64,000 nt of DNA from CAIWHR01 sp039931775 (GCA_039931775.1 JBDTRG010000189.1:1-64000); one strand, 5' to 3'. Shown: positions 34,858 to 44,178, counted from the first letter of the stretch. Notes: a model not told the origin generated them from the letters alone. Made by a program: numbers and translations.

Positions 34858-37800
34858 ATTCTCGCCCGTCGGATCGAGATACCGTAAGGGATTATTCGCA
34901 ACGTAGGTGTATGTATTGAGTCCGCCCCAAATACCAATCGGATCACTCTCAACATACCTCCCGACGCCAGGATCGTAATCGCGGAAGTAGTTGTAGTGCA
35001 GCCCGGTCTCGCCGTCGTAGTACTGCCCGGGAAAGCGCAAGTTGAACGAAAACGCACCCTGCCCGCTCGGGTTTTCGTTGGCCGAGCCCGCGCCGAACGT
35101 GTCGATCTTCCATTCCCACACGATCTGATTGAGCTGATTCGTGATCAGCCGCGGCGTGTCGAGGTGATCGCTGTAGATCGAAAAGACGTCGACACCTCCT
35201 CCCGCGCTCGGCCGTACGCTCGCCACCGGCGTGTCGGCGAGGTAGATCAATTCCTGGCGCGTCGCGCCGGCCGCATCGTACTCGCCGATCAGGTGACCCT
35301 GTTCATCGTACAAGAAGTAGTTTGCGCCCGTGGCCACACCAGAGCCAGTCTTGGCCACCCTCTGCCCAAGGCCGTTGACCCAATACTTGTGCCCGGTACT
35401 CGCCTGATTCATCCGCCCGCGTCCGTCATAGCTGAACGTCGCGGTGCCGTTGCTTGTCAAATTGCCCGCGGCGTCATAGGTAAAATTCCGGACGCTCGCG
35501 CCCGACGACTGCTGCAGCCGGTTGGAGCCGATCGCGTATCCGTAGTTCGTCGCGGCGCCGGCGCGCACCTCCTGTTTGCGGTTGCCGTTGGCGTCGTACA
35601 CATAGGCGAACGATTCGCCTTGCGGTAGTACCGCTGAAGTCAGGCGATTCAGCCCATCGTAGCCGAACGTCCAGCGCTCGTCGCCGTAGGCTGCCATATT
35701 CGGCCCAAGCGTCAGCGCTGCGATCCGGCCATCGGCATCGAAGCCACGTCGATAAAGCTGTCCGTTGCTCCAGGTCCACGCCTGCACTGCGCCAAACGGC
35801 AGGTATTGCGCGCCGCTCAGGATGGTTTGCCCTCCGATCCTGATGGCGGAGATTCGACCCTGCGGATCGATCGTGTAGCTCACGCTGCGCCCTGACGGAT
35901 AGGTGATGCCCGTCGCGCGGCCCGCGGCGTACTGATAGCCGATGCTGAACGTGCGAGTCCCTGCATCCGTACCGATCGTCTGCGATTTGCCGACCACGCG
36001 GCCCCGCGCGTCGTACGCATAGGTCGTCGATCCCGACGGATCCGTGATCCGCGTCAACCGCCCTCGCGCAAACGCGCCGCCGGTCGTCGTGTTGTCGTAC
36101 TCCATCGCGACGTTCGCGCCCACGTACGCTGCACGCGTCTGACGATTCAGGGCATCGTACGCAAAGCTTGTCGCGAGGCCGCGCGCGTCGGTCGATCCGA
36201 CGACGTTGCCCTGGGCATCGGGAGCGAAAGTCGACGTTCCGGTGTCGGGACTCGCGAGTTGCGTCAGATTTCCGAGCCCGTCGTAGGCATAGGTCGTGGT
36301 CAGGTTGTTCGGATCGCGAACCGACACCAGGTGATCCCTGGCGTCGTAGCCATAGCGCGTCACGCCCCCGGTGGGATCCGTCGCGGTGAGCAGGTGGTTC
36401 AGTGCATCGTAGGATAGTACGGTCGCACGGGACAGCGGGTCCGAGCTTTTCGTCAGGTTGCCGTTGCCGTCGTACTGATACGCCGACGTTTGACCCGTCG
36501 CGCCGATGTCGTTGTAGAGCCGGTTCAGCACGTCGAAGGTCCGCTGACGCGTCTTCACGAGGCGGTCGCTGGGATCGTAGACATCCTCCTTGATGCGATT
36601 GCCCATCGCGTCGAGCGTGTACTGGATCACGTTGTCCTCGCCGTCGGCAATCTCGGTCAGTCGATGCGCATCGTCGTATTGGTAACGAAGGAATGCGCCG
36701 TCCGGCATCGTGACCTTGGTCAGTTGTCCGACGTTATCGTAGTCGTACGTCGTCGTCTCGGCCTCGGGACTCCCGGCGTTGACGGTTCGCCTCCGCAATC
36801 GTCCTCGCGCGTCGTACGCGGACATCGTCACCATGCCGTTCGAGTCGGTGACCCGCAAGAGCTGCCCGTCGAGATCGTAGTCGTTAAACGTCGTGACGTG
36901 TCCGAGCGCGTTGGCGATGCTCCGGACACTACCCCGGCAACCGATGCAGGCGTCCGCCGTGCCGTAGTAGGAATACGACGTGGTATCGGCGACATCGGTC
37001 CGCGGACCGTCGACGACGAGTGCCTGCCCAAAGGCATTGAAGGTTGTCGTCCACTGCCGGACACTGGATCCGGCGGTGATGGACTTCCTGATCAAGTTGC
37101 CCTGGGAATCGTAGTCGAGGTCCGTCACTTCGCTGACGCCGACGACACCGGAAGGCGTGGTGATCTTCGTTGGCAGCCGATAGACCGGATGCCACTGCGT
37201 CGTGATCGTGCGAGCAACGGCCGTACCCACAGCCTCGGTGCGCACGATTTCGAGATTGCGCGTCAGATCGAACGCATAGGTCGTGTTGTTGCGATTGAAG
37301 TCCGTGTACGACGACACGTTGCCATTGGCGTCGAAGGTATAGTTCGCGACCCCGCCGTTGCAGCCGGGACAAGGCTGCGACACGTGCTTGACGCGCAACA
37401 TCCCGCCGGCGCTCTGGTAATAGTAGGTGCGATTGGTCCCGAAGGCATCGACGACGATGGTCGATCCTTCGTTGATCGAGGGGTAATACGAGCCCGGGTA
37501 AAGCGAAACGGCCTGGGCCCCGCCCGCGTGCCGCGACGAGATCGCTCGTCCGGTGGTGTCGTAACTCCACGTCGCGAAGCGGACGCCGTTTTCGTCGGTA
37601 ATCCCGGTCAGCGCATGGAGAAAGCTCGCGTTCTCGTAGTGGTACGTGCGAACCGTTCCGTCGGGATAGGTTACGGACGTCAGCCGACCCCTGTCGTCGT
37701 ACTTGTAGAGATAGACGCGATTGCCCGGTGCGACGAAACCGGCCGGACGACCGGCAGCGTCGTACGTGAAAGTCACGATGTTTGCCGATGCGTCGGTGAC

Positions 37801-38874
37801 ACTCGCGAGTCGCCCGTTGCCATCGTAGGCGAGCGTGTAGGTCCACCCGGCACGCAGGGCGATCGAAAGGAGCCTGCCGGAAGCGTCGTACCGCTCGAGA
37901 TCCAACTCGGCGGTGGTGAGACGCCACCCGCTCGTTGCACCCGCGCTATCGGCCAGGCGCTCCAGCAGGGCCGAACCGCCTCCCCGGGTGTTGAGCCTTT
38001 CCCGGCCATTCGTCATGAATACCTGCAACGATCCGTCGGCGCGTTGCGCGTACGCAAGAATGCCTCCGGCCGCGGTGGGGATGACGATGCGACGGTCCCA
38101 CGTCGTTCGCCAATAGTCGGTCGATTTTGGCGGCGCGGCATCGAAGCGAAGGTATCCCGCGCTGTTGTAGAACCGCTCGACGTCGATCCCGCCCGGCGTA
38201 CGCGGCCGGTAATCGACTTCCCGCTGCAGCTTGCAGCCGTCGAGAAGATTGATTGGATTGCCCACCATGGCCGAGCATTCGGGAACGAATTTCCAGCACT
38301 CGAGGTCGCCGTTGGGTTTGCTTCGCGTGGCGTATCCGGCCGGGCATCCCACCGCCCGCCATTTTCCGGCGTAAACGGTATCCGTCCACGGCACATTGCA
38401 GCCGGTGGAACTGGGTTTCATTCCGCTGAATGCCAATTTCCGAAAGTCCCGGATCACCTTGCCGTTCTGGGTGAGCGGCGGGCCCGTCCAGCAAAGTATG
38501 TTGGACGGTATGGTCTGTCCCCACCCACTGTCCGTAACGTTCAACTGGCAGGCGCCGGTAACGATTCGCTCGAACTGGATCGCAACGCCGCCGAGGCTCT
38601 CGTCGAATACCGGACGGCCGCAGCCTCCCCGCGCGGTGCACCACGCGGCTTCACGCCATGGAAAGGACCCGTCCATGTCGCAGAGGTTATACGTCCACAT
38701 GTCGCTGTCGACCGGGGCGGTTGGCGTCGAAGCGACGACGACCGGCTCCGTGCACAGCGCCAGCCCGCCGTTCTCCAGGCACCGCGTATCGATCGACTCG
38801 GCGGCGGCCCCGAAGGCGATCCCGCAGAGCAGCCCCAGCGAAAGCGCCCATCGACAGACGATATTCGTTGTCAT
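34570..38874 (-). CDS. Secreted Rhs/YD-repeat protein with C-terminal phospholipase A2 toxin domain
   Basis: A 1434-residue polymorphic-toxin-type protein. A Sec signal peptide (SLGLLCGIAFGAAAES) is followed by a Cys-rich N-terminal region, a DUF6531-like start (GNPINLLDGCKLQREVDYRP, about 205), many YD repeats (about 330-1270) and the Rhs core ending RYVESDPIGIWGGLNTYTY then YLDPTGEN near 1339. The last 95 residues carry the three sPLA2 signatures: calcium loop NWCGPGGSG, active site QCCKDHDACY (His 1364) and NCDRKVCGCLA (Asp 1395). There is no PAAR or other T6SS adaptor domain, so export looks Sec-dependent. GGGAG precedes the ATG. It lies 30 bases behind the IPT/TIG gene. Confidence 0.93.
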   Translation of the reverse strand: MTTNIVCRWALSLGLLCGIAFGAAAESIDTRCLENGGLALCTEPVVVASTPTAPVDSDMWTYNLCDMDGSFPWREAAWCTARGGCGRPVFDESLGGVAIQFERIVTGACQLNVTDSGWGQTIPSNILCWTGPPLTQNGKVIRDFRKLAFSGMKPSSTGCNVPWTDTVYAGKWRAVGCPAGYATRSKPNGDLECWKFVPECSAMVGNPINLLDGCKLQREVDYRPRTPGGIDVERFYNSAGYLRFDAAPPKSTDYWRTTWDRRIVIPTAAGGILAYAQRADGSLQVFMTNGRERLNTRGGGSALLERLADSAGATSGWRLTTAELDLERYDASGRLLSIALRAGWTYTLAYDGNGRLASVTDASANIVTFTYDAAGRPAGFVAPGNRVYLYKYDDRGRLTSVTYPDGTVRTYHYENASFLHALTGITDENGVRFATWSYDTTGRAISSRHAGGAQAVSLYPGSYYPSINEGSTIVVDAFGTNRTYYYQSAGGMLRVKHVSQPCPGCNGGVANYTFDANGNVSSYTDFNRNNTTYAFDLTRNLEIVRTEAVGTAVARTITTQWHPVYRLPTKITTPSGVVGVSEVTDLDYDSQGNLIRKSITAGSSVRQWTTTFNAFGQALVVDGPRTDVADTTSYSYYGTADACIGCRGSVRSIANALGHVTTFNDYDLDGQLLRVTDSNGMVTMSAYDARGRLRRRTVNAGSPEAETTTYDYDNVGQLTKVTMPDGAFLRYQYDDAHRLTEIADGEDNVIQYTLDAMGNRIKEDVYDPSDRLVKTRQRTFDVLNRLYNDIGATGQTSAYQYDGNGNLTKSSDPLSRATVLSYDALNHLLTATDPTGGVTRYGYDARDHLVSVRDPNNLTTTYAYDGLGNLTQLASPDTGTSTFAPDAQGNVVGSTDARGLATSFAYDALNRQTRAAYVGANVAMEYDNTTTGGAFARGRLTRITDPSGSTTYAYDARGRVVGKSQTIGTDAGTRTFSIGYQYAAGRATGITYPSGRSVSYTIDPQGRISAIRIGGQTILSGAQYLPFGAVQAWTWSNGQLYRRGFDADGRIAALTLGPNMAAYGDERWTFGYDGLNRLTSAVLPQGESFAYVYDANGNRKQEVRAGAATNYGYAIGSNRLQQSSGASVRNFTYDAAGNLTSNGTATFSYDGRGRMNQASTGHKYWVNGLGQRVAKTGSGVATGANYFLYDEQGHLIGEYDAAGATRQELIYLADTPVASVRPSAGGGVDVFSIYSDHLDTPRLITNQLNQIVWEWKIDTFGAGSANENPSGQGAFSFNLRFPGQYYDGETGLHYNYFRDYDPGVGRYVESDPIGIWGGLNTYTYVANNPLRYLDPTGENIHGNWCGPGGSGPMQDSVDQCCKDHDACYDNCSADWRSKVFGTGGSKVQEEIGNCDRKVCGCLAKVLPKNDAERRGKERVSWFFKCATSPSAIPK

Positions 38875-38904
38875 TGCATCTCCCGACGATTGCGCGATGC
38901 GCCG

Positions 38905-41538
38905 TCAGCGCGTCGTAAGCACCAACGTGGCGTTCATCTTCGTTCCGAACACCGGGTCGATGAAGATCGTGTACGCGCCCGTCACCGGAAGCGCCGGCAG
39001 ATCGATTCCTCCCACAGCGCCGTTGAAGAATGAGGCGCCGCTGAGCATCGTGCCGTTCGGATGGAGAAGGTAGACGTACACGTAGAGGTTCGCACCGGCG
39101 ATCGTGACGCCGGACCATGCAAGCCGCAACGTTTGACCTTGCGCGCCTGCAAACGTCAGGCGCGCGTTCTGTCCGGGCCGATCCAGCGTGACCGGCTGCC
39201 GGCTCCCGACCACCAGCGTCCCCGCAAGGTCCGTCGACAACGTGGCGTCGACGGAACCGACGCCCCCGTACGCGGGCCGTACGACGACCTGATACGTTCC
39301 CGTGGCCGGCAGATTGACGAGATTGATGCCGCATCGGCCGGTGGAGCCGCTGCAGCTGACGGACGCAAGCGCGAGGCCATCCGGCTTGTAGATCGAGAAG
39401 ATCGCATTCCAACCGTTGGTCAAAGCGAGATTTGAGATCCCGAAGCCGAGATTCTGGCCGGCGGTCCCATTGAACGTGTACCGCGCGCTGGCGCCGGCCA
39501 CCGCGATCGTCGAACGCAGCGTCGGAGCATCGATCGCAAGGATTTGACCCGGATCGAGCAGGACCTCCATGGCAGACGTCGCGGCGCCCTGGGCCGTGTT
39601 CGAGTCGGGCTCGATGAATACGGTGTACGTGCCGGTCACCGGCAATGGCGGCAAAACGAGCGTCTCGCCGCTACCGGCCGCATTTGCGTTCCCATGTCGG
39701 GTGCCATCGGGTCGATTGACCTGCACGATCAAAGGCTGGTTCGCCGGAGCGGTGACGATGCGGCGGACCTGCACCGCGATCAGTGCGCCTAGCGTACCGG
39801 TGAACGTCATGCGCGCGTTCTGACCGGGCCGGGCGAGCGCAACCGCCATCGGCGCGCCCACCGTCAAGCTTCCGGAAAGGTCGCGCGAAAGCCAGGCCCG
39901 GAGCGTCCCCGTCCCGCCACTCCACGGCTGGAAGATCACTCCGTAATTTCCGGTGGCTGGCAGATTCGCGAGATTGACCGAACAGGGACCTCCGGTAACC
40001 GAGCAGTTGGCCGAGTTCAGCAGATTGCCGTCGGGCTTGTAAACCCAGAAGGTGCCACCCACGGTCGGCGGCGAATCCGGCGCGACCCCGGTGATTGCGA
40101 ACCCCAGGTTGTCGCCCGCGGTTCCGGCGACGTTGAGAAGCGCGCCTGCGCCGGCGGAGGCGATGTTGACCGTCGTCGCCGCGCCGTCGATCTGCAGCGT
40201 CGCGCCGGCGAGCAGCGCGATCTGATAACTCGACAGCGTCATGAACGAACCCGGCGTGAAAATGACGGCGTGCGTGCCCGTCAGCGCAAACGGCCGCATC
40301 AGATCCGTGCTGCCCTGGCCATAGGCGGTCCCGCGGCGAATCACGCTCCCGCTCGGCGATACGACTTCGTAGTTGAGGCTGGTGCCGACAGGAGCGTTGG
40401 CCATCGTCGAGACCATCAGCGCCTTCTGCTCGCCGGCAACGGCCGCGATGAGTGCGCGTGTCGATTGCCCCGAACCGCGCGTCGTCGCAATGGACGAACC
40501 ATCGCCAGGAATGAAGCGGTTCGTCTCGAGTCGCGCATCGAGCGACACCTGCGTCGTCCCGGATCGGACGACCACCGCGTAGGTACCGGCGGCGGGCAAT
40601 GGCGGAACGTGGATCGTCTGGTTGCCGGCCGAAAGCGAGCCCGCCGTAAACAGCGTGTTGTCAGGCTTGTAGATGGAATAGGAAACCGCCGCACCGGCCG
40701 GATTGATCACGAAATTGCCGAATTGCAGGCTGAGCCAGTCCCCCGGATTGCCATCGAACAGGATCAATCCGAACTTGTTGAACGCGTAGACGGCGAGGCT
40801 TTGCGTCGCGCCGTTGGCGACCAGCCGTGTCGATGCCGCAATGTCGACTACGGCAATCGAGGGCGGCGGCACGATGAAGTCGATGGCGCTCTCCGCGCTG
40901 CCGGCGCCTGTGACCACGCGGACCTTTCCGGAGCCGGTCGACGGCGGTACCAAAAAGACCACCTGCGTCGGCGTGACCGATGTGACGGTCGCGTTGCCCT
41001 GATTGAGCTTGACCGAGGTGGCGCCGGTTGACGGATTGAAGTTCGTTCCGGTGAGCGTCACCGCCGTTCCGGCGGCCCCGGCAGCAGGCGTAAATCCGCC
41101 GATCGTCGGCATGCCGGGAACCGAGACCGCGAAATCCTGCGCGCTCGTCGCCTGGGTGCCGGAAACCGTCACGACGATCCTTCCGGTCGTCGCGCCCGAC
41201 GGAACGGTCACGGAAAGCGTGGTTGTCGACGCAGCGGTGACTGGGGCCGCAACACCGTTGAAACTGACGCCGTTGCCCGAAGCAGTCGGCGAGAACCCTG
41301 TTCCGCTGATCGTTACGATCGTTCCAACGGGGCCGCTGGCTGGCGCAAAGCCCGCGATGCTTACTCCCGCGGCTGCACCGCGGCCGATCGCGACGATGTT
41401 GCCGGCAGCATCGTAGGTGTACTGCACGACGCTGGTCGCCGCGTGCGAGGCGGGCGCGCCGAGCATTGCAACCGCAATGCCTGCAACGACGAACGCGCCG
41501 GACAATTTTCGGGCAACGCAACGGCCCAAGGCGCGCAT
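38905..41538 (-). CDS. Secreted IPT/TIG and PPC-like repeat protein with one YD repeat
   Basis: An 877-residue exported protein. The signal peptide (VVAGIAVAMLGAPASHA) is followed at once by a single YD repeat (QYTYDAAGNIVAIGRG). Two IPT/TIG domains come next (IAGFAPASGPVGTIVTISGT and IGGFTPAAGAAGTAVTLTGT). The rest is a series of PPC-like beta-sandwich units with the recurring YKPDG, LPATGTY and RPGQNAR motifs. The start ATG 41538 is chosen for the signal peptide; the frame opens earlier to 41679. It is the first gene of the operon with the Rhs toxin gene, 30 bases downstream. It probably acts at the cell surface as a scaffold or partner of the Rhs protein; that is inference. Confidence 0.9.
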   Translation of the reverse strand: MRALGRCVARKLSGAFVVAGIAVAMLGAPASHAATSVVQYTYDAAGNIVAIGRGAAAGVSIAGFAPASGPVGTIVTISGTGFSPTASGNGVSFNGVAAPVTAASTTTLSVTVPSGATTGRIVVTVSGTQATSAQDFAVSVPGMPTIGGFTPAAGAAGTAVTLTGTNFNPSTGATSVKLNQGNATVTSVTPTQVVFLVPPSTGSGKVRVVTGAGSAESAIDFIVPPPSIAVVDIAASTRLVANGATQSLAVYAFNKFGLILFDGNPGDWLSLQFGNFVINPAGAAVSYSIYKPDNTLFTAGSLSAGNQTIHVPPLPAAGTYAVVVRSGTTQVSLDARLETNRFIPGDGSSIATTRGSGQSTRALIAAVAGEQKALMVSTMANAPVGTSLNYEVVSPSGSVIRRGTAYGQGSTDLMRPFALTGTHAVIFTPGSFMTLSSYQIALLAGATLQIDGAATTVNIASAGAGALLNVAGTAGDNLGFAITGVAPDSPPTVGGTFWVYKPDGNLLNSANCSVTGGPCSVNLANLPATGNYGVIFQPWSGGTGTLRAWLSRDLSGSLTVGAPMAVALARPGQNARMTFTGTLGALIAVQVRRIVTAPANQPLIVQVNRPDGTRHGNANAAGSGETLVLPPLPVTGTYTVFIEPDSNTAQGAATSAMEVLLDPGQILAIDAPTLRSTIAVAGASARYTFNGTAGQNLGFGISNLALTNGWNAIFSIYKPDGLALASVSCSGSTGRCGINLVNLPATGTYQVVVRPAYGGVGSVDATLSTDLAGTLVVGSRQPVTLDRPGQNARLTFAGAQGQTLRLAWSGVTIAGANLYVYVYLLHPNGTMLSGASFFNGAVGGIDLPALPVTGAYTIFIDPVFGTKMNATLVLTTR
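39149..39404 (-). repeat. Diverged internal repeat of the IPT/TIG protein gene, copy 2
   Basis: Encodes a unit that runs from SIYKPDG through LVNLPATGTYQVVVRP to RPGQNARLTFAG. It matches the unit at 39796-40050 residue for residue at many positions, with similar spacing, so it arose by internal duplication. Confidence 0.7.
39796..40050 (-). repeat. Diverged internal repeat of the IPT/TIG protein gene, copy 1
   Basis: Encodes WVYKPDG through LANLPATGNYGVIFQP to RPGQNARMTFTG; partner of the unit at 39149-39404. Confidence 0.7.
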
Positions 41539-42107
41539 TCCGGTCGGCGCAATCCGGACACCCCGCCGGCTGTCACAACGCAGAGCGATATTCTTGTTGA
41601 TCTGGCGACCCACCGGGACCTCCCCATCGTCATCCTGGCGGCGCGACACTCCCGTCCCGCCGCTGCCCCATGCATCCAATCGAAGCGGGCAAATGGTTTC
41701 GCGCCCGCAACTCCTGCGCCCGCGAATCGCTTGATCGGGTCACATCGCAGTCTGTGCGACCGCAACGTAATTCGCTCCGCGTCGATGCGCACCTGTAGGA
41801 AACGACAGGGGGAGAAAGACAACTCTCCGACGGGAAGTGCGCAACCGAATGATTTCGCTACGGACTCGCAACTCGACGAATTTCCGAGCGTACCTGGTAA
41901 GCCATTTGGCCTAATCCGTTCGCGGCGTAGAATGCGCACCGTGTTCGAGCGTCGCCGATCACTACCTCGCCCCGCAGGGCCAACCCTCGCCGCCGCGCCG
42001 GCACCAAGTCTCGTCGTCGTCATTCGAACGCCGGCGGCGTGACCTTCCGCTTTTTGTCCGCGCACTCTCGTACCGAACGATCCGCCACATCGAAACCGGA
42101 GATACCG
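41539..42107. other. Divergent intergenic region without a gene
   Basis: This 569-base stretch separates the minus-strand IPT-Rhs operon from the plus-strand copper chaperone gene and must hold both promoters. Short hairpins are present on the plus strand (cctgt/acagg and ggaga/tctcc near 41792-41825). I looked for a c-di-GMP or other known riboswitch and see no convincing match. No reading frame here looks real. Confidence 0.6.
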
Positions 42108-42575
42108 ATGAAAACCTACCCAACCGCCGCGGTCCTGGGCCTCGTTGCGCTGCTCGCCTGGCCGTTGTCCGCGGCCGCAGAGGTTACCGTCAGCGGCGCA
42201 TGGGTACGCGGCACGGTACCCGGACAGAAGGCCACCGGCGCCTTCATGCAATTGTCCTCGCCCGCCGACGCGACGCTGGTCGGCGCCGCTTCGCCGATCG
42301 CGAAGGTCGTCGAGGTTCACGAAATGAAGAAGGAAGGCGACGTGATGAAGATGAGAGCGATCGACCGTCTTGCGTTGCCCGCGGGCAAGCCCGTCGAGCT
42401 CAAGCCCGGCGGCTATCATGTGATGCTGTTCGATCTGCAGAAGACGCTGAGCGACGGCGACGCCGTTGCGCTGACCCTCACCTTCGAGGACAAGGACGGC
42501 AAGAAGTCGACCGTGATGGTGAAGGCCGCGGTGCGTGGCCTCAACCAGATGGATCCGCAAGCACCGAAGCGCTAG
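42108..42575 (+). CDS. Periplasmic copper chaperone PCu(A)C
   Basis: A 155-residue exported protein. The signal peptide (AVLGLVALLAWPLSAAAE) precedes the cupredoxin-like domain VTVSGAWVRGTVPGQKATGA. The Cu(I) ligands are present in the usual order: VHEMKKEG, a later Met (MKMRAID) and YHVMLFDL. The family delivers copper to cytochrome oxidase or Sco. ATG 42108 has a ggaga element and places the signal peptide correctly; the frame also opens at 42039. It is followed after 45 bases by an ABM gene. Confidence 0.93.
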   Translation: MKTYPTAAVLGLVALLAWPLSAAAEVTVSGAWVRGTVPGQKATGAFMQLSSPADATLVGAASPIAKVVEVHEMKKEGDVMKMRAIDRLALPAGKPVELKPGGYHVMLFDLQKTLSDGDAVALTLTFEDKDGKKSTVMVKAAVRGLNQMDPQAPKR

Positions 42576-42620
42576 AACACCGGCTCACCAGAACCCGAAT
42601 CACCCAACCAAGGACCCCGA

Positions 42621-42929
42621 ATGATCTACGTGATCGCAACCATCCAGGTCGCGCCCGGCACCCGAAGCGCGTTCCTCGCCGAGTTCGCCAAGGTCATGCC
42701 ACTGGTACATGCCGAAGCCGGCTGCATCGAGTACGGGCCGACGATCGACGCCGAAACGGACATCGCGACCCAGCATCGGATCGGCCCCGACACGGTGACG
42801 ATCATCGAGAAATGGGAGAGCGTCGATACGCTGCGGGCGCACGGCATGTCGGCCCACATGCTGGCTTACCGAGAGCGCGTGAAGGACTACACGCGCGGCC
42901 GGGAGATCCGGATTCTCAAGCACCCGTGA
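42621..42929 (+). CDS. ABM-fold quinol monooxygenase-like protein
   Basis: A 102-residue protein of the YgiN-like ABM family. It starts MIYVIATIQVAPGTRSAFLA and contains VMPLVHAEAGCIEYGP, then TIIEKWESVDTLRAHG and AHMLAYRERVKDY, all typical. Family members oxidise quinols or small aromatic compounds; the substrate here is unknown. It lies 45 bases behind the PCu(A)C gene. Confidence 0.92.
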   Translation: MIYVIATIQVAPGTRSAFLAEFAKVMPLVHAEAGCIEYGPTIDAETDIATQHRIGPDTVTIIEKWESVDTLRAHGMSAHMLAYRERVKDYTRGREIRILKHP

Positions 42930-43080
42930 AACCAGTTATGTTGCACAGCAGCATCCGATTCGCGTTGACAGGACCCGGTCAACCCGGTTCAATTGGTCCG
43001 ACCACCTGACCAGAACGCGGCAGCAGGAAAGAACAAGCGGCGGCCGGCGACGGGTGGGCCCGAATCCACAGGAGGAAGAC

Positions 43081-44073
43081 ATGCGAAATCCGATTCGCGC
43101 AGTGATTCGTTGCCTGGGCGCCGTCGCGCTGGCCGTTTCATTTGGCGCAGGTGCGCAGGCACCGATCACGTTGCACGGCGCGGTCCAGTTCAACGACGGC
43201 CACGCGTTCAACCGGGCGCTGGAAAAGTTCCAGGAGCTGACCGCCAAGTACTACGGCAAGCCGATCAATTTCGTCTTGCACAAGAACAGCGAACTGGGAC
43301 TCGAGAAGGATTATTTCGCGTTCATGAACCAGGGTATCTCGGTCGACTACGGCATCGTGTCGCCGGCGCACATGTCGACGTTCTCGAAGGCCGCGCCGTT
43401 CATCGACGCGCCGTTCCTGTTCCGGGACATCAATCACTGGAACAAGGTACTCGACGCCGACACGCTGAAGCCGATCGCCGATGAAGTCTCGGCCAAGGGC
43501 GACGTGATGCTGATCGGCTTCGCCGGCGGCGGCACGCGCAACATCTTCGCCAACAAGGCGGTGCACAACCTGCAGGAGATGAAGGGTCTCAAGGTCCGCG
43601 TGCAGGGCGCGCCGATCTGGAGCAAGACCTTCGCCGCAGTCGGTATGTCGCCGACGGTAATCGCCTATGACGAAATCTACAACGCGATCCAGAACGGCGT
43701 CATCCAGGCCGGCGAGAACGAAGCCGCGGGTGTCGAGGCGATGAAGTTCTACGAAGTCGGCCCGAACCTCAACATGACGCAGCACGCGATCACGATCCGG
43801 CCGATCTGCTTCTCCGGCAAGACGTTCAAGAAGCTGCCTCCCGACCTGCAGGCGGCGATCCTGAAAGCCGGCAAGGAAGCGGGCATCTACGGGCGCCAGA
43901 TCGAATCGGGCGAGGACCAGAAGAAACTCGAGGCGATGCAGGCGGCCGGCAAGCTGAAGATGATCCCCTTCGCCGACCGTGCCGCGATGAAGAAACTCGC
44001 GGACCCGGTGATGGCCGAGTACGCGAAGGAAATCGGCGCCGACGCCATCTACAAAAAGATCAACTCGATGTAA
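43081..44073 (+). CDS. TRAP transporter solute-binding protein DctP
   Basis: A 330-residue periplasmic receptor of the DctP family. The signal peptide (CLGAVALAVSFGAGAQA) is cut before PITLHGAVQFND. The conserved Arg-containing block is KGLKVRVQGAPIWSKTFAAV, followed by GMSPTVIAYDEIYNAIQNGV and QAGENEAAGVEAMKFYEVGP. Its ligand is probably a carboxylate, the usual class for DctP proteins. ATG 43081 has a perfect aggagg site. A strong terminator follows, before the membrane subunits. Confidence 0.93.
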   Translation: MRNPIRAVIRCLGAVALAVSFGAGAQAPITLHGAVQFNDGHAFNRALEKFQELTAKYYGKPINFVLHKNSELGLEKDYFAFMNQGISVDYGIVSPAHMSTFSKAAPFIDAPFLFRDINHWNKVLDADTLKPIADEVSAKGDVMLIGFAGGGTRNIFANKAVHNLQEMKGLKVRVQGAPIWSKTFAAVGMSPTVIAYDEIYNAIQNGVIQAGENEAAGVEAMKFYEVGPNLNMTQHAITIRPICFSGKTFKKLPPDLQAAILKAGKEAGIYGRQIESGEDQKKLEAMQAAGKLKMIPFADRAAMKKLADPVMAEYAKEIGADAIYKKINSM

Positions 44074-44087
44074 CAGGTAGAGCGGAT

Positions 44088-44121
44088 CCGGCGGGGGCCC
44101 GTCTCCCGCCGGTCTTTTTTT
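44088..44121 (+). terminator. Rho-independent terminator between dctP and dctQ
   Basis: CCGGCGGG and CCCGCCGG form a perfect 8-base stem with a 9-base loop, followed by TCTTTTTTT. It lies 15 bases behind the dctP stop. It should reduce transcription of the membrane subunits relative to the abundant binding protein. Confidence 0.88.
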
Positions 44122-44178
44122 GTCGAAAACGGGCGTTGGCGGGACAATCGCACCGTGATTGCAGGGCGCGGGAGGCGC

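Noticed and set aside
36490..39033. 847-residue open frame on the plus strand, opposite the Rhs gene
   Set aside because: Its sequence is Arg/Val/Gly-rich antisense text of a repetitive gene, with no signal peptide or known motif; the Rhs frame is clearly the coding one.
41539..42107. Possible c-di-GMP riboswitch upstream of the IPT-Rhs operon
   Set aside because: The GCAAACC-like and GGGACGCAAAGCC-like core elements are not found in order on either strand.
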